Notes: generated by a model from the sequence alone, not told the origin. A DNA stretch of 16,005 nucleotides from Christensenella sp. UBA767 (GCA_002297185.1 DBJV01000117.1:6863-22867); one strand, 5' to 3'. Counted from the first letter of the stretch, positions 5,406-13,265 are shown. Numbers and translations: made by a program.

Positions 5406-7130
5406 ATGTGCGGAATAGTAGGTTATACAGGATATCAAAATGCCAAAAACATAGTTATCGACGGCTTGAAAACGCTGGAATATCGCGGCTACGACAGCGC
5501 CGGGATTGCGCTCGCCGACAACACTATTCACCTATACAAAACGGCAGGTCGCGTCGAGGAATTGGAGCGGATACTTCCCGACCTAACGGCGCACGTTGCC
5601 GTCGGTCACACGCGTTGGGCGACGCACGGAGCGCCCAATGCGCAGAACGCGCATCCGCACCTATCCTTTGACAAACAAATCGCCGTCGTCCACAACGGCG
5701 TAATCACCAATTGCGACGACCTAAAAAAAGACCTGCTCGCAAGAGGCATAACATTCCTCTCTTCCACGGACAGCGAAATAATTGCGCATCTTCTCGCCAT
5801 TGAGGACACCTCGGATATGCAATCCGCAATAGAAAAAGTGGGCAGATTTCTCCAAGGCGCGACCACTTTTCTTGCAATCAAAGCAGGCGACGACGCGATT
5901 TACGCTCGCCGTTTCGGCGCGTCGCTAGCGGTCGGCATAGGCGATAACGAAAACTTCGTGGCAAGCGACACTTTGGCGATATCCAAGCACACACGCAAAA
6001 CCGTACTTTTGCAAGACGGCGAATGCGCCAAAATCACACCGCAAGGAGTCCGTTTTTTCAAAGACGGCAAAACCATATCCAAACAAACGATGCGCATCAA
6101 GCGTGTCGCACCCAAAGAATGTTCTTGCCATATGCGCTCGGAAATCGACGAAATCCCCGATGCAATGCTACGCACCTACAAAGAGATATCTCGCACCATC
6201 GATGCAAAAACCATCCGCAAAATCTCAAACGCACGCAAAATCTACTTTTGCGGGTGCGGAACAGTATACCACGCAGGCTTGTACGGCAAATACGCATTTG
6301 AAAAACTGCTTAACATCCCCTGCGAAACGATTGTGGCAAGCGAATTTGACACCGAAAAATTTATAGACGAAAACTGCGTTTGCATATTTATCACCCAAAG
6401 CGGCGAAACCGCCGACACACTTATTGCGCTTTCGGAATGCAAAAAAGCAGGCGCAACGACCATTGCGCTCACCAACGTCAACGGCAGCAGCATATGCTTT
6501 GAGGCGGACATAACATTTTTGCTCGATGCAGGCGCGGAAGTCGCGGTTGCGGCAACCAAATCCTACAACTGCCAACTGCTCGCGCTGTATCTCATCGCAA
6601 AAGAATGCGCCTTGCAAGACGTTTCGCAAGACGATATGTCAAAACTTATCAAAGCGGTCAAAGACTGCCAAACGTCCGTACTGTACGAGGAAAAAATCAA
6701 AAAAGCCAACCTGTTTTTCGTCGGAAAAGGCATCGACAACGTCACGGCAAGAGAGGGCGCATTGAAGTTTAAGGAAATCACCTACAAAATGACGGACGCC
6801 TATCAGGCAGGCGAACTCAAGCACGGCGCGATTGCCCTTATCGACGACAAAAGCGTCGTCGTAACGATAGTCACTTCTTCGTGCGACAAGCATCGCATAG
6901 AGGCAACCATAAGCGAACTTCGCTCGCGCGGCGCATACGTAATCGCACTCTCGTCCGTCGGCGACGTGGGCGCAAACAAAACGACGTATCTACCCTTCCT
7001 CAAGGACGAATTGCTATACCCCATACTGTCAATATTGCCCTTGCAAAACCTTGCCTTGACCGCATCTTTATGTCTCAGCCTCAACCCCGACAAGCCTCGC
7101 AATCTCGCGAAAAGCGTAACCGTAATTTGA
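5406..7130 (+). CDS. glmS: Glutamine-fructose-6-phosphate aminotransferase (isomerizing)
   Basis: GlmS makes glucosamine-6-phosphate from fructose-6-phosphate and glutamine, the first step to UDP-GlcNAc and cell wall. Residues 1-220 are the Ntn glutaminase domain: Cys2 (MCGIVGY) is the nucleophile, with HTRWATHG and HNGVITN and SSTDSEIIAH as further site elements. Two SIS isomerase domains follow (around 260-400 and 430-560) with CGCGTVYHAGL, ITQSGETADT, AVAATKSYNCQ and the final NPDKPRNLAKSVTV. At 574 residues it is slightly shorter than the usual ~600, mostly in the linker before EIDEIPDAML, where the normally tryptophan-rich stretch is replaced by the cysteine-bearing ECSCHMRS. The start is forced by Cys2, although no Shine-Dalgarno sequence is visible. 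No room exists for a glmS ribozyme. Confidence 0.93.
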   Translation: MCGIVGYTGYQNAKNIVIDGLKTLEYRGYDSAGIALADNTIHLYKTAGRVEELERILPDLTAHVAVGHTRWATHGAPNAQNAHPHLSFDKQIAVVHNGVITNCDDLKKDLLARGITFLSSTDSEIIAHLLAIEDTSDMQSAIEKVGRFLQGATTFLAIKAGDDAIYARRFGASLAVGIGDNENFVASDTLAISKHTRKTVLLQDGECAKITPQGVRFFKDGKTISKQTMRIKRVAPKECSCHMRSEIDEIPDAMLRTYKEISRTIDAKTIRKISNARKIYFCGCGTVYHAGLYGKYAFEKLLNIPCETIVASEFDTEKFIDENCVCIFITQSGETADTLIALSECKKAGATTIALTNVNGSSICFEADITFLLDAGAEVAVAATKSYNCQLLALYLIAKECALQDVSQDDMSKLIKAVKDCQTSVLYEEKIKKANLFFVGKGIDNVTAREGALKFKEITYKMTDAYQAGELKHGAIALIDDKSVVVTIVTSSCDKHRIEATISELRSRGAYVIALSSVGDVGANKTTYLPFLKDELLYPILSILPLQNLALTASLCLSLNPDKPRNLAKSVTVI

Positions 7131-7190
7131 CGCATCTCGCACAATAAGCACATATCGTCGGCACATTAACAATTATAATTAAAAACACAA

Positions 7191-7215
7191 AAAACGGCAC
7201 TTTATATGCCGTTTT
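7191..7215. terminator. Bidirectional terminator between glmS and the sirtuin gene
   Basis: AAAACGGCA (7191-7199) pairs perfectly with TGCCGTTTT (7207-7215), 7-base loop. On the minus strand it runs into TTTTTTGTGTTTTT; on the plus strand the T-run is inside the stem. Confidence 0.85.
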
Positions 7216-7243
7216 ACCATATATAAACATTTAATTTTGTAAA

Positions 7244-8008
7244 TTACAAGTTTTTATCCAACCACTCTGCAACGAGCGCGCAATCGTCGTTTATAAGGAT
7301 ATCCGCCCTTGAATCCATATATGTCGCGGACTTGTTTATAACTGCCGTTGTATCACCGTCAAAGTACTCACAAAGCCCTGCCGCAGGATACACCACGAGC
7401 GACGTTCCTATGACGATAAGCATATCCGCGCCGCTAAGCGCACGCACCGCATTATTCAAATCTCTGCTATTCAGCATCTCCCCGTAAAGCACCACGTCGG
7501 GCTTTATAATTCCGCCGCACTCGTCGCATTTTGGCGTGCCGTTCGATGCGCTTATATAGTCGAGATCAAAGAACTTTCCGCACCTTTCGCAATGGTTGCG
7601 ATGCACCGAGCCGTGCAATTCACACACTCTATTGCTGCCTGCCGCTTGGTGCAATCCGTCTATATTTTGCGTTATGACAAGCGATATTTTGCCCTCTTTT
7701 TCGAGGCGTGCGATAAGCGAATGCATAGCGTTGGGTTTCGCATTCGGATATAACATTTTGGACTTATAAAACTCATAGAACACATCCACGTGCGACAAGA
7801 AAAAGTCGTGCGAAATTATCTCTTCCGCGCTGAAATTGCCGTACTTTGTGGAATACAACCCGTGCGCACTTCTAAAGTCAGGGATACCGCTCGGCACGGA
7901 AATTCCTGCGCCGCTCAACACCACGATTCTGTCGTGCGACTTGATTGCATCCTTCAAATCGTTGAGCGCAACCAGGGTTTGCTCGCTACTTGGAAAAGAC
8001 GTATTCAT
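7244..8008 (-). CDS. cobB: NAD-dependent protein deacylase, sirtuin (Sir2/CobB family)
   Basis: This cytoplasmic enzyme removes acyl groups from lysines using NAD, giving nicotinamide and O-acyl-ADP-ribose. The 254-residue protein has the complete set of motifs: GAGISVPSGIPDFRS (NAD pocket), TQNIDGLHQAAG, the catalytic histidine in ELHGSVH, two zinc pairs (HCERCGKF and PKCDECGG) and VIGTSLVVYPAA near the end. Arg/Tyr residues that mark SIRT5-type desuccinylases were not evident. The ATG at 8008 has AGAGGTGG 5 bases upstream. It diverges from an aminotransferase gene through a shared palindromic promoter, suggesting co-regulation. Acetylation of central metabolic enzymes is the usual target set; the substrates here are not known. 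Confidence 0.95.
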   Translation of the reverse strand: MNTSFPSSEQTLVALNDLKDAIKSHDRIVVLSGAGISVPSGIPDFRSAHGLYSTKYGNFSAEEIISHDFFLSHVDVFYEFYKSKMLYPNAKPNAMHSLIARLEKEGKISLVITQNIDGLHQAAGSNRVCELHGSVHRNHCERCGKFFDLDYISASNGTPKCDECGGIIKPDVVLYGEMLNSRDLNNAVRALSGADMLIVIGTSLVVYPAAGLCEYFDGDTTAVINKSATYMDSRADILINDDCALVAEWLDKNL

Positions 8009-8025
8009 ATGCCACCTCTATACGA

Positions 8026-8064
8026 ATTATATCACTTGAAAAACACCATATCAAGTGGTATAAT
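8026..8064. promoter_or_regulatory. Palindromic overlapping divergent promoters, sirtuin and aminotransferase
   Basis: Plus strand: TTGAAA (8036-8041), 17 bases, TATAAT (8059-8064). Minus strand: TTGATA (8054-8049), 17 bases, TATAAT (8031-8026). The two promoters face away from each other over the same bases. ATTATATCACTTGA (8026-8039) and TCAAGTGGTATAAT (8051-8064) form a near-perfect palindrome (13 of 14 positions), so each -10 lies beside the other's -35. Polymerase can occupy only one at a time. Confidence 0.9.
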
Positions 8065-8087
8065 GCTCAATATACACGAGGTGAATT

Positions 8088-9281
8088 ATGTTCAACGAAG
8101 ATATGTACAAGTTGGGTAGTAAACGCTCTTCCATCAGAGAGCTGTTCGAATACGGCAAAAAGCGCACCGAAGAAGTGGGCGCGGACGGCGTATTCGATTT
8201 TTCGCTCGGCAATCCCAACGCACCTGCGCCCGATTGCGTAAAAGATGCGCTTTTATCGCTTGCAAACGACGTCGATTCCACAGCCCTTCACGGCTACACG
8301 TCCGCCCAAGGCGACAAAAACGTGAGAGAGGCGATTGCAAACCATATCCGCGCCAAATTCGGCACAAACGTACAAGCAGACAACATATATATGACCTGCG
8401 GAGCGGCAGCGTCGCTGTGCATAACCCTGCGTGCGCTCTGCGAGGATAACGACGAATTTGTGATAATCTCCCCCTATTTCCCCGAATACAAGGTCTTTAT
8501 AGAGGCTCAAGGCGGCAAAGTCGTATGCGTCCCCTGCAACGAAAACAATTTCCAAATAGATATAATTGCTCTCGAGCGCGCAATCACTCCCCATACCAAA
8601 GCGGTTATAATCAACTCACCCAACAACCCTTGCGGAGTCATATATAATCAAAGCACCCTGCAATCGCTTTGCGAGATGTTAAAGCAAAAGAGCAACGAGT
8701 ACAAACATCCGATTTTCATCATCTCGGACGAGCCTTATCGCGAACTTGCCTACGACGACGCCCCCGTCCCGTATATCATGAACTTATATGCGGACAGTAT
8801 CGTATGTTACAGCTATTCCAAATCCCTGTCTCTACCCGGCGAACGCATAGGCTATATCGCGGTCAATCCCGACGCGCAAAACTCCAACCAACTCTATCTT
8901 GCAATATGCGGCGCAGGCAGAGCGCTCGGCTACGTATGCGCCCCCTCGACTTATCAACGAGTGGTCGAAAAATGCGTCGATGCCCTCCCCGATATCTCCG
9001 CATACAAGCGCAACCGCGACTTGATATATAACTCACTCACCTCAATCGGCTATACTTGCGTACATCCCGACGGCGCGTTTTATCTGTTTGTCAAAGCGCT
9101 CGAAGAGGACGCAAACCGCTTTGCCGACAAAGCAAAACAACTCGGCTTATTGCTCGTCCCCTCGGACGATTTCGGCATAAAAGGCTACGTCCGCATCGCC
9201 TATTGCGTAAGCCACGATATGATTGCACGCTCTATCCCCGTGTTTGAAAAGTTGTACAATCTTTACGCCGACAAGCATTGA
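8088..9281 (+). CDS. PLP-dependent class I aminotransferase
   Basis: This 397-residue cytoplasmic protein has the fold type I aminotransferase pattern: NPNAPAPDCVKDAL near the N-terminus, Tyr70-region HGYTSAQGDKNVREAIA, NSPNNPCG with Asn180, IISDEPYREL with Asp214 and Tyr217, and SYSKSLSLPGERIGY with Lys245 as Schiff-base residue and Arg253 binding the PLP phosphate. The C-terminal FGIKGYVRIAYC carries the substrate carboxylate arginine. It fits the aspartate/alanine/aromatic aminotransferase group; the exact substrate cannot be read from sequence. The ATG at 8088 has GAGGTG 5-6 bases upstream and the transcript leader is short (about 17 bases). The gene shares its promoter with the divergent sirtuin and ends at a terminator it shares with a convergent nucleotidase. 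Confidence 0.93.
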   Translation: MFNEDMYKLGSKRSSIRELFEYGKKRTEEVGADGVFDFSLGNPNAPAPDCVKDALLSLANDVDSTALHGYTSAQGDKNVREAIANHIRAKFGTNVQADNIYMTCGAAASLCITLRALCEDNDEFVIISPYFPEYKVFIEAQGGKVVCVPCNENNFQIDIIALERAITPHTKAVIINSPNNPCGVIYNQSTLQSLCEMLKQKSNEYKHPIFIISDEPYRELAYDDAPVPYIMNLYADSIVCYSYSKSLSLPGERIGYIAVNPDAQNSNQLYLAICGAGRALGYVCAPSTYQRVVEKCVDALPDISAYKRNRDLIYNSLTSIGYTCVHPDGAFYLFVKALEEDANRFADKAKQLGLLLVPSDDFGIKGYVRIAYCVSHDMIARSIPVFEKLYNLYADKH

Positions 9282-9348
9282 GCATGCGCCGTTACCGCAC
9301 GGCACAAATCAACACCTCTTATCTCAAAACAACACCTTCAACAACACA

Positions 9349-9377
9349 AAAACGGCACATAAAGTGCCGTTTTTATA
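9349..9377. terminator. Bidirectional terminator, aminotransferase and nucleotidase genes
   Basis: AAAACGGCAC (9349-9358) pairs perfectly with GTGCCGTTTT (9364-9373), loop ATAAA, followed by TTTA on the plus strand and by TTGTGTTGTTG on the minus strand. The sequence is nearly the same as the hairpin at 7191-7215. Confidence 0.85.
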
Positions 9378-9403
9378 TTTTATGTTTATCACGATTGATT
9401 ATT

Positions 9404-11440
9404 TCAAAACGTACCGCCGTTTCTCAAATAATCGCAAAGCAACGTATAAGCAAACACGTTATCACTGAGCGTTGCAACGACGTTGAGATGATGGTAATCG
9501 GAAGTGTACGTATCCGTAACGATATAGTACGTCTTTTTCGAATTATACAAGACGTTATCCTTCACCGTCAAGCCGTACGTGGTGTACGAAACATGATAAT
9601 CTTCATTACTCGTATTTATAAATTTATTGTTAATTTCCGTACCGTTAAGAGAGCAAAGCACGATTTTATTTTCAAACGGCAAGAGCGTTTGGATATCCGA
9701 AACCGTCACCGCGCCTTTGCTAAGCGAATACGGCGCGCGCGTTCTTACAAAACCGCCACCGAGAACGATATCGTATTTATCACCCCACTCCGCAAAACCT
9801 TTTTCGCAATACAGATCTGCGATTTTATCCTCTATCGTCTCTTGCGAAACAGCACTCGTGAGCGTCGCAACGACCTCGTCGGGATTGCCTATTTCGTCCT
9901 TGTATTTTTCAACAAGATTATTAACTATGGGATCGCTTTCATATGCAGAATAAGTGGAATTATAAATAACTTTCGGCGTGCCGCCTGTCGCATACTCACT
10001 TTTTTGATTTGCAAAGTTGAGGCGGATCGTTGCCGAACTTATGCCCTTATTATATCCGCCACCTTGAATATGATATACTCCGTAACTGTCGGCATAAGAA
10101 TAAGATTGGTGCGTATGTCCCTCAAAAACGATATCGACATACCCGTTAGAAAGCGATGTGTCATACCAGTTTGGCTCTTTATCGCTTTTGGCAGCGTGCA
10201 AAGAATACACAACGTAATCAACGCCTTGCGCACGAAGTTTGTTTGCCTCTTCTTTGACGAGCGTTGTAAGTTTATCGCCAACCAAAAACTCAACGTCACT
10301 ACACATGCTTGCGGATATTGAGGAATAGCAATCGCCGATTGCACCTATGATACCGATTTTCGCATCTCCAAATTCAACAACAACCGACGAGTCGCAATAA
10401 TCGACACGCTTGTTGGTTGTCCTATCATAAACGTTAATGGCGAGAAACGGAAAGTTCGCAAGTTGCGAATTTGATTTAATTTTTTCCGTTGACCAGTCAA
10501 ACTCGTGGTTTCCGAGCGTCATAGATGCACAATCAATATAGTTGAGCCACTCCGTCGCAAGTTTGCCCTTCGTGTTGTTGGACTCGGTACTTCCTTGCCA
10601 CATATCGCCCGAAGACAATACGATAGTATTTGAACTTTCTTGATAATCTTTAAGATATGTTGTCAATTCGTCAACACCGGGTTGCGTATCTGTATCGCAA
10701 TACATGCCGTGCAAATCGTTTATTGCAAAGAGGTTGAAAGACACTATAACGTTTTCAGAGCAATTGTCGCAAATCTCGTCATTGTTTTTGTCAACATGAT
10801 CGCACTTTGCGGACGACATGTCCACGCCGCAAACATCACATTTCCCGTCGTTATCCGCATCCACGTGTTCGCACGGTTTCTCGTATTTTTGGATTGCCGA
10901 CGGATCGGAATCGGTATAATTACCCGATCCAATAGCCTTGACCGTAATCGTTTGTCCCGATTCGAGTTGAATATTGGTATGCGTAGTTTTTCCAACCGTC
11001 GTGCCGTTTATGGTGTATTCATACTCGGCAGCATTCGCCACCGCGTCCCAACTCGCAAGACCGCTCGAAGATATAGTCACGACAGGCGTTGCAAGTTTAA
11101 TTTTGCTACCACCTTGATTTCCACCCGACGATGCGGTATAAGTCTTTGTTTCAGACCACTTGCTATTTTTGTAGGGCGAGCCGCTGCATATAGCCTTGAC
11201 GGATATACTCTCGCCGTCTTTAAGTTGCAAGAGCGTATATAACGTCTCGACTTCTTTCCCGTTGACGTTGCAAACGTAACTTTTTGCATAATCCACGGCT
11301 TTCCATCTTGCAAGACCTTCGTTATTTATCGTAACTACGGGCGTGTCGAGTTCGATTCCCGACAAGTCGCAAGCAACCAAAGTCGTGAAACACATTATCA
11401 CGACAAGACATAACGCGATTATTGAAAGTTTTTTCTTCAT
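9404..11440 (-). CDS. Cell-surface lipoprotein 5'-nucleotidase / 2',3'-cyclic phosphodiesterase with FN3-like repeats
   Basis: The ATG at 11440 (GGAG 5-7 bases upstream) is preferred over an in-frame ATG at 11473. The 678-residue protein starts with a lipoprotein signal, MKKK then a hydrophobic run ending LVAC (lipobox, Cys24). Two fibronectin-III-like repeats follow (about 28-100 and 112-185, each beginning TPVVTI and containing SISVKAI/TITVKAI), then a cysteine-histidine-aspartate linker with two copies of C-x-H-V-D-x4-D-x2-C-D-x-C (about 187-230). The catalytic metallophosphoesterase domain carries AINDLHG, SSGDMWQGS, TLGNHEFDW and FEGHTHQSY, all metal-site motifs of the UshA/CpdB group, and the C-terminal 5'-nucleotidase domain ends with LPFENKIVLCSLNGTE. 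It would hydrolyse extracellular nucleotides to nucleosides and phosphate at the cell surface. It stands alone, with no neighbouring transporter. Confidence 0.93.
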   Translation of the reverse strand: MKKKLSIIALCLVVIMCFTTLVACDLSGIELDTPVVTINNEGLARWKAVDYAKSYVCNVNGKEVETLYTLLQLKDGESISVKAICSGSPYKNSKWSETKTYTASSGGNQGGSKIKLATPVVTISSSGLASWDAVANAAEYEYTINGTTVGKTTHTNIQLESGQTITVKAIGSGNYTDSDPSAIQKYEKPCEHVDADNDGKCDVCGVDMSSAKCDHVDKNNDEICDNCSENVIVSFNLFAINDLHGMYCDTDTQPGVDELTTYLKDYQESSNTIVLSSGDMWQGSTESNNTKGKLATEWLNYIDCASMTLGNHEFDWSTEKIKSNSQLANFPFLAINVYDRTTNKRVDYCDSSVVVEFGDAKIGIIGAIGDCYSSISASMCSDVEFLVGDKLTTLVKEEANKLRAQGVDYVVYSLHAAKSDKEPNWYDTSLSNGYVDIVFEGHTHQSYSYADSYGVYHIQGGGYNKGISSATIRLNFANQKSEYATGGTPKVIYNSTYSAYESDPIVNNLVEKYKDEIGNPDEVVATLTSAVSQETIEDKIADLYCEKGFAEWGDKYDIVLGGGFVRTRAPYSLSKGAVTVSDIQTLLPFENKIVLCSLNGTEINNKFINTSNEDYHVSYTTYGLTVKDNVLYNSKKTYYIVTDTYTSDYHHLNVVATLSDNVFAYTLLCDYLRNGGTF

Positions 11441-11471
11441 TTTCACTCCGCATCCCCAATCGCTATATAAC

Positions 11472-11501
11472 AATATACCACATTATATATAATAAATACA
11501 A
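11472..11501 (-). promoter_or_regulatory. Promoter of the nucleotidase gene
   Basis: TTGTAT (11501-11496) and TATATT (11477-11472) on the minus strand, 18 bases apart, about 31 bases before the start codon. The region is very AT-rich, so the call is moderate. Confidence 0.4.
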
Positions 11502-11567
11502 TATAGAATTAAGCGGATTTGCAGCAAATAAATGTAAAATTCTGATAATCTGATAACGCAACATAAC

Positions 11568-11604
11568 CGAAAAGCCCAACGTTCAGGGTTTGTCGGGCTT
11601 TTCG
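11568..11604 (-). terminator. Terminator of the 38-codon gene
   Basis: CGAAAAGCCC (11568-11577) pairs perfectly with GGGCTTTTCG (11595-11604); the 17-base loop contains a further short pairing (AAC/GTT). A-tract and T-tract are built into the stem, the usual form of a bidirectional terminator. No gene other than the small minus-strand ORF ends here. Confidence 0.7.
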
Positions 11605-11684
11605 AATAAAATAAATAAAGAGGGATATAAAACGTTACTCACTCGGCAAAACGCCAAGCACAGCAACACAAAAGGAGTCTGGTT

Positions 11685-11801
11685 TTAGGACGCTTTGCGC
11701 ATAAGGCTGATACGCACGAATACGATTTTTCCGTCCTTCGTCGCGATTTGCGAATTGCTCACTCTGCTTTGTTCGTTGATATGTGTCATATAGAATTTCA
11801 T
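11685..11801 (-). CDS. Small ORF of unknown function (38 residues), divergent from the WYL regulator
   Basis: MKFYMTHINEQSRVSNSQIA begins at an ATG at 11801 with AAAGGA about 7 bases upstream. A promoter on the same strand (TTGGTA, 17 bases, TATTCT) and a terminator downstream (11568-11604) give it a complete transcription unit of roughly 270 bases. The rest reads TKDGKIVFVRISLMRKAS. It is basic, soluble and lacks cysteine, with no membrane segment or signal peptide. After the stop the same frame remains open for another 33 codons, so a nonsense-truncated longer protein is a possible alternative. I recognise no family. Confidence 0.5.
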   Translation of the reverse strand: MKFYMTHINEQSRVSNSQIATKDGKIVFVRISLMRKAS

Positions 11802-11839
11802 TTTCTTTTCCTTTGCAATATTTTTTTGAGGTTTCCCCC

Positions 11840-11877
11840 TTGCTTGCAAGAATATGATATGATATAATATGTACCAA
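11840..11877. promoter_or_regulatory. Overlapping divergent promoters of the WYL regulator and the small ORF
   Basis: Plus: TTGCTT (11840-11845), 17 bases, TATAAT (11863-11868). Minus: TTGGTA (11877-11872), 17 bases, TATTCT (11854-11849). The spacers overlap, so polymerases compete. TATGATATGATATAATATG between them is a tandem ATATGAT-like run that a WYL regulator might bind. Confidence 0.75.
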
Positions 11878-11926
11878 AAACGGGACATCTCAATTTGTTT
11901 CGGAAAAAATTTTCAGGAAGGCACTT

Positions 11927-12919
11927 ATGGCACTCGAATCCAAGAAAACGCTAATATTTCGCATATATCAGATACTCGAAGAGTACAGCGATTTCGAGCA
12001 TCCGCTCACGCATCAGGACATCATAGAAAAACTCGACAGAGATTACGGCATAGAGTGCGAGCGCAAGGCAGTCGGGCGCAACATCGCATGCCTCAAAGAA
12101 ATGGGTTTTGACATAGAAAGTTCCAAAGAAGGCTCCTATCTCGCCTCTCGCAAGCTCGAAAATGCCGAACTTCGCTTGCTCATCGATAGTGTGCTTGCCT
12201 CTCGTAACATCAACTCCACGCACTCCAAGCAACTCATTGACAAACTCATTTCAATCGGCGGACACAACTTCAAAAGCCACGTCAAACACGTCTATTCCGT
12301 CAAAGACTGGGGCAAGTCGGACAACAAGGACTTTTTCTACAACATCGACGTCATTGACGAGGCAATAGAAAACGGCAAAAAAATCCACTTTTTCTACAAC
12401 AAAGTGGGCTTAGACAAGGCGTTGCACCCCTCTTTGGAGCATAAAGGCTCGCCCTATCAAATGCTACTGCACAACCAACGCTACTACCTTATGATGTTTG
12501 ACGAGGTTTTTGACCAAGTGGGTTACTACCGCCTCGATAAAATCACCAATATCACCGTTTTGGACGAGGATGCAAAGCCGCTCAAACAAAACAAAGGCTT
12601 TGAAAAAGGCATCAATTACAAGGAGATTTCCACCGCCTTGCCGTACATGTACAACGACAAGCCCATCCCCGTCACCATCAAATGCCGCAACTATATGATG
12701 GACACCATATCCGACTGGTTCGGCACGGATTTCGTGGTAAATCGAGTGGATGACGCCCACTTTACCGCCACAATCAAAGCAAGCGAAAAAGCAATGCTCT
12801 ACTGGGTGCTGCAATACAACTACAAAGTGGAAGTCATCTCCCCCGAATCTCTCCGTCAAAAGGTAATCGACAGCCTCCGCAAAACCATCGAAAAATATGA
12901 GAAAAAAGACGAGAATTAA
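11927..12919 (+). CDS. WYL-domain transcriptional regulator
   Basis: The 330-residue protein has an N-terminal winged helix-turn-helix (about 8-75; LTHQDIIEKLDRDYGIECER then KAVGRNIACLKEMGFDIESS) of the DeoR/HTH_11 type, then a WYL domain around 145-230 (IHFFYNKVGLDKALHPSLEH, SPYQMLLHNQRYYLMMFDEV, then YRLDKITNITVL), and a C-terminal extension typical of WYL regulators. WYL domains bind ligands such as nucleic acid or nucleotides and often regulate defence and stress genes, but the ligand here is unknown. The ATG at 11927 has AGGAAGG 5-6 bases upstream. It shares an overlapping promoter region with a small ORF, its most likely target, and probably regulates itself. The stop codon lies in the terminator loop. 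Confidence 0.92.
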   Translation: MALESKKTLIFRIYQILEEYSDFEHPLTHQDIIEKLDRDYGIECERKAVGRNIACLKEMGFDIESSKEGSYLASRKLENAELRLLIDSVLASRNINSTHSKQLIDKLISIGGHNFKSHVKHVYSVKDWGKSDNKDFFYNIDVIDEAIENGKKIHFFYNKVGLDKALHPSLEHKGSPYQMLLHNQRYYLMMFDEVFDQVGYYRLDKITNITVLDEDAKPLKQNKGFEKGINYKEISTALPYMYNDKPIPVTIKCRNYMMDTISDWFGTDFVVNRVDDAHFTATIKASEKAMLYWVLQYNYKVEVISPESLRQKVIDSLRKTIEKYEKKDEN

Positions 12920-12931
12920 CTCGTCTTTTTT
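12902..12931 (+). terminator. Terminator of the WYL regulator gene
   Basis: AAAAAAGACGAG (12902-12913) pairs perfectly with CTCGTCTTTTTT (12920-12931), loop AATTAA. The last two codons of the gene are in the loop. Confidence 0.92.
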
Positions 12932-13001
12932 AGCAAAAGTCGTCACTGTGGCAAAGACAACTCTCAAGTTCATTGTCTAACGCCACGCTCGCCTTATTGC
13001 T

Positions 13002-13087
13002 CTACTAACCGCGCAACCGATACACGCTATCATTTCGTGCAAGGATAAAACCTCCTGCTACAATTTCGCTATATCGCTTGCTTGGTG
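13002..13087 (+). repeat. Dispersed repeat, copy 1
   Basis: This ~85-base unit begins CTACTAACCGCGCAACCGAT and ends ATCGCTTGCTTGGTG. A diverged copy lies in inverted orientation at 14461-14543; the two ends match almost exactly while the middle differs. It is non-coding. Confidence 0.75.
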
Positions 13088-13109
13088 TGTACAATTTCGG
13101 CGCATTGAT

Positions 13110-13200
13110 GGATTATTCCATTTTTCCTTATGTCATTGCGAGGAGCAACGAATGTTGTGACGTGGCAATCCAGCCGCAGGCGCACACGGAATATTCCATT
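13110..13200 (+). repeat. REP-like element flanked by a 13-base direct repeat
   Basis: The core at 13131-13180 reads TGTCATTGCGAGGAGCAACG and, further on, GACGTGGCAATCC, the familiar layout of bacterial REP-like intergenic repeats whose ends (TTGC...GCAA) pair. It is bracketed by GGATTATTCCATT (13110-13122) and GGAATATTCCATT (13188-13200), which differ at one base. A downstream inverted repeat, GCGCAAT (13202-13208) with ATTGCGC (13214-13220), adjoins it. Confidence 0.65.
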
Positions 13201-13222
13201 AGCGCAATTTAATATTGCGCCT

Positions 13223-13248
13223 AACGTTACTCGTAAACAGGCGGAGCC
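13223..13248 (+). repeat. 26-base direct repeat, copy 1
   Basis: The unit of form AACGTT-(A/G)-CTCGTA-(AA/GG)-CAGGCGGAGCC recurs at 14329-14354 with 23 of 26 bases identical. The copies flank the two genes at 13402-14215. Confidence 0.75.
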
Positions 13249-13265
13249 TGCGCAAAATCCTGCAT

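Noticed and set aside
9278..10321. Plus-strand open frame of 347 codons
   Set aside because: It is antisense to the nucleotidase catalytic domain, starts across the aminotransferase stop and crosses a terminator; its composition is not protein-like.
10640..11242. Plus-strand open frame of 200 codons
   Set aside because: It is the shadow of the FN3-like and linker part of the nucleotidase gene.
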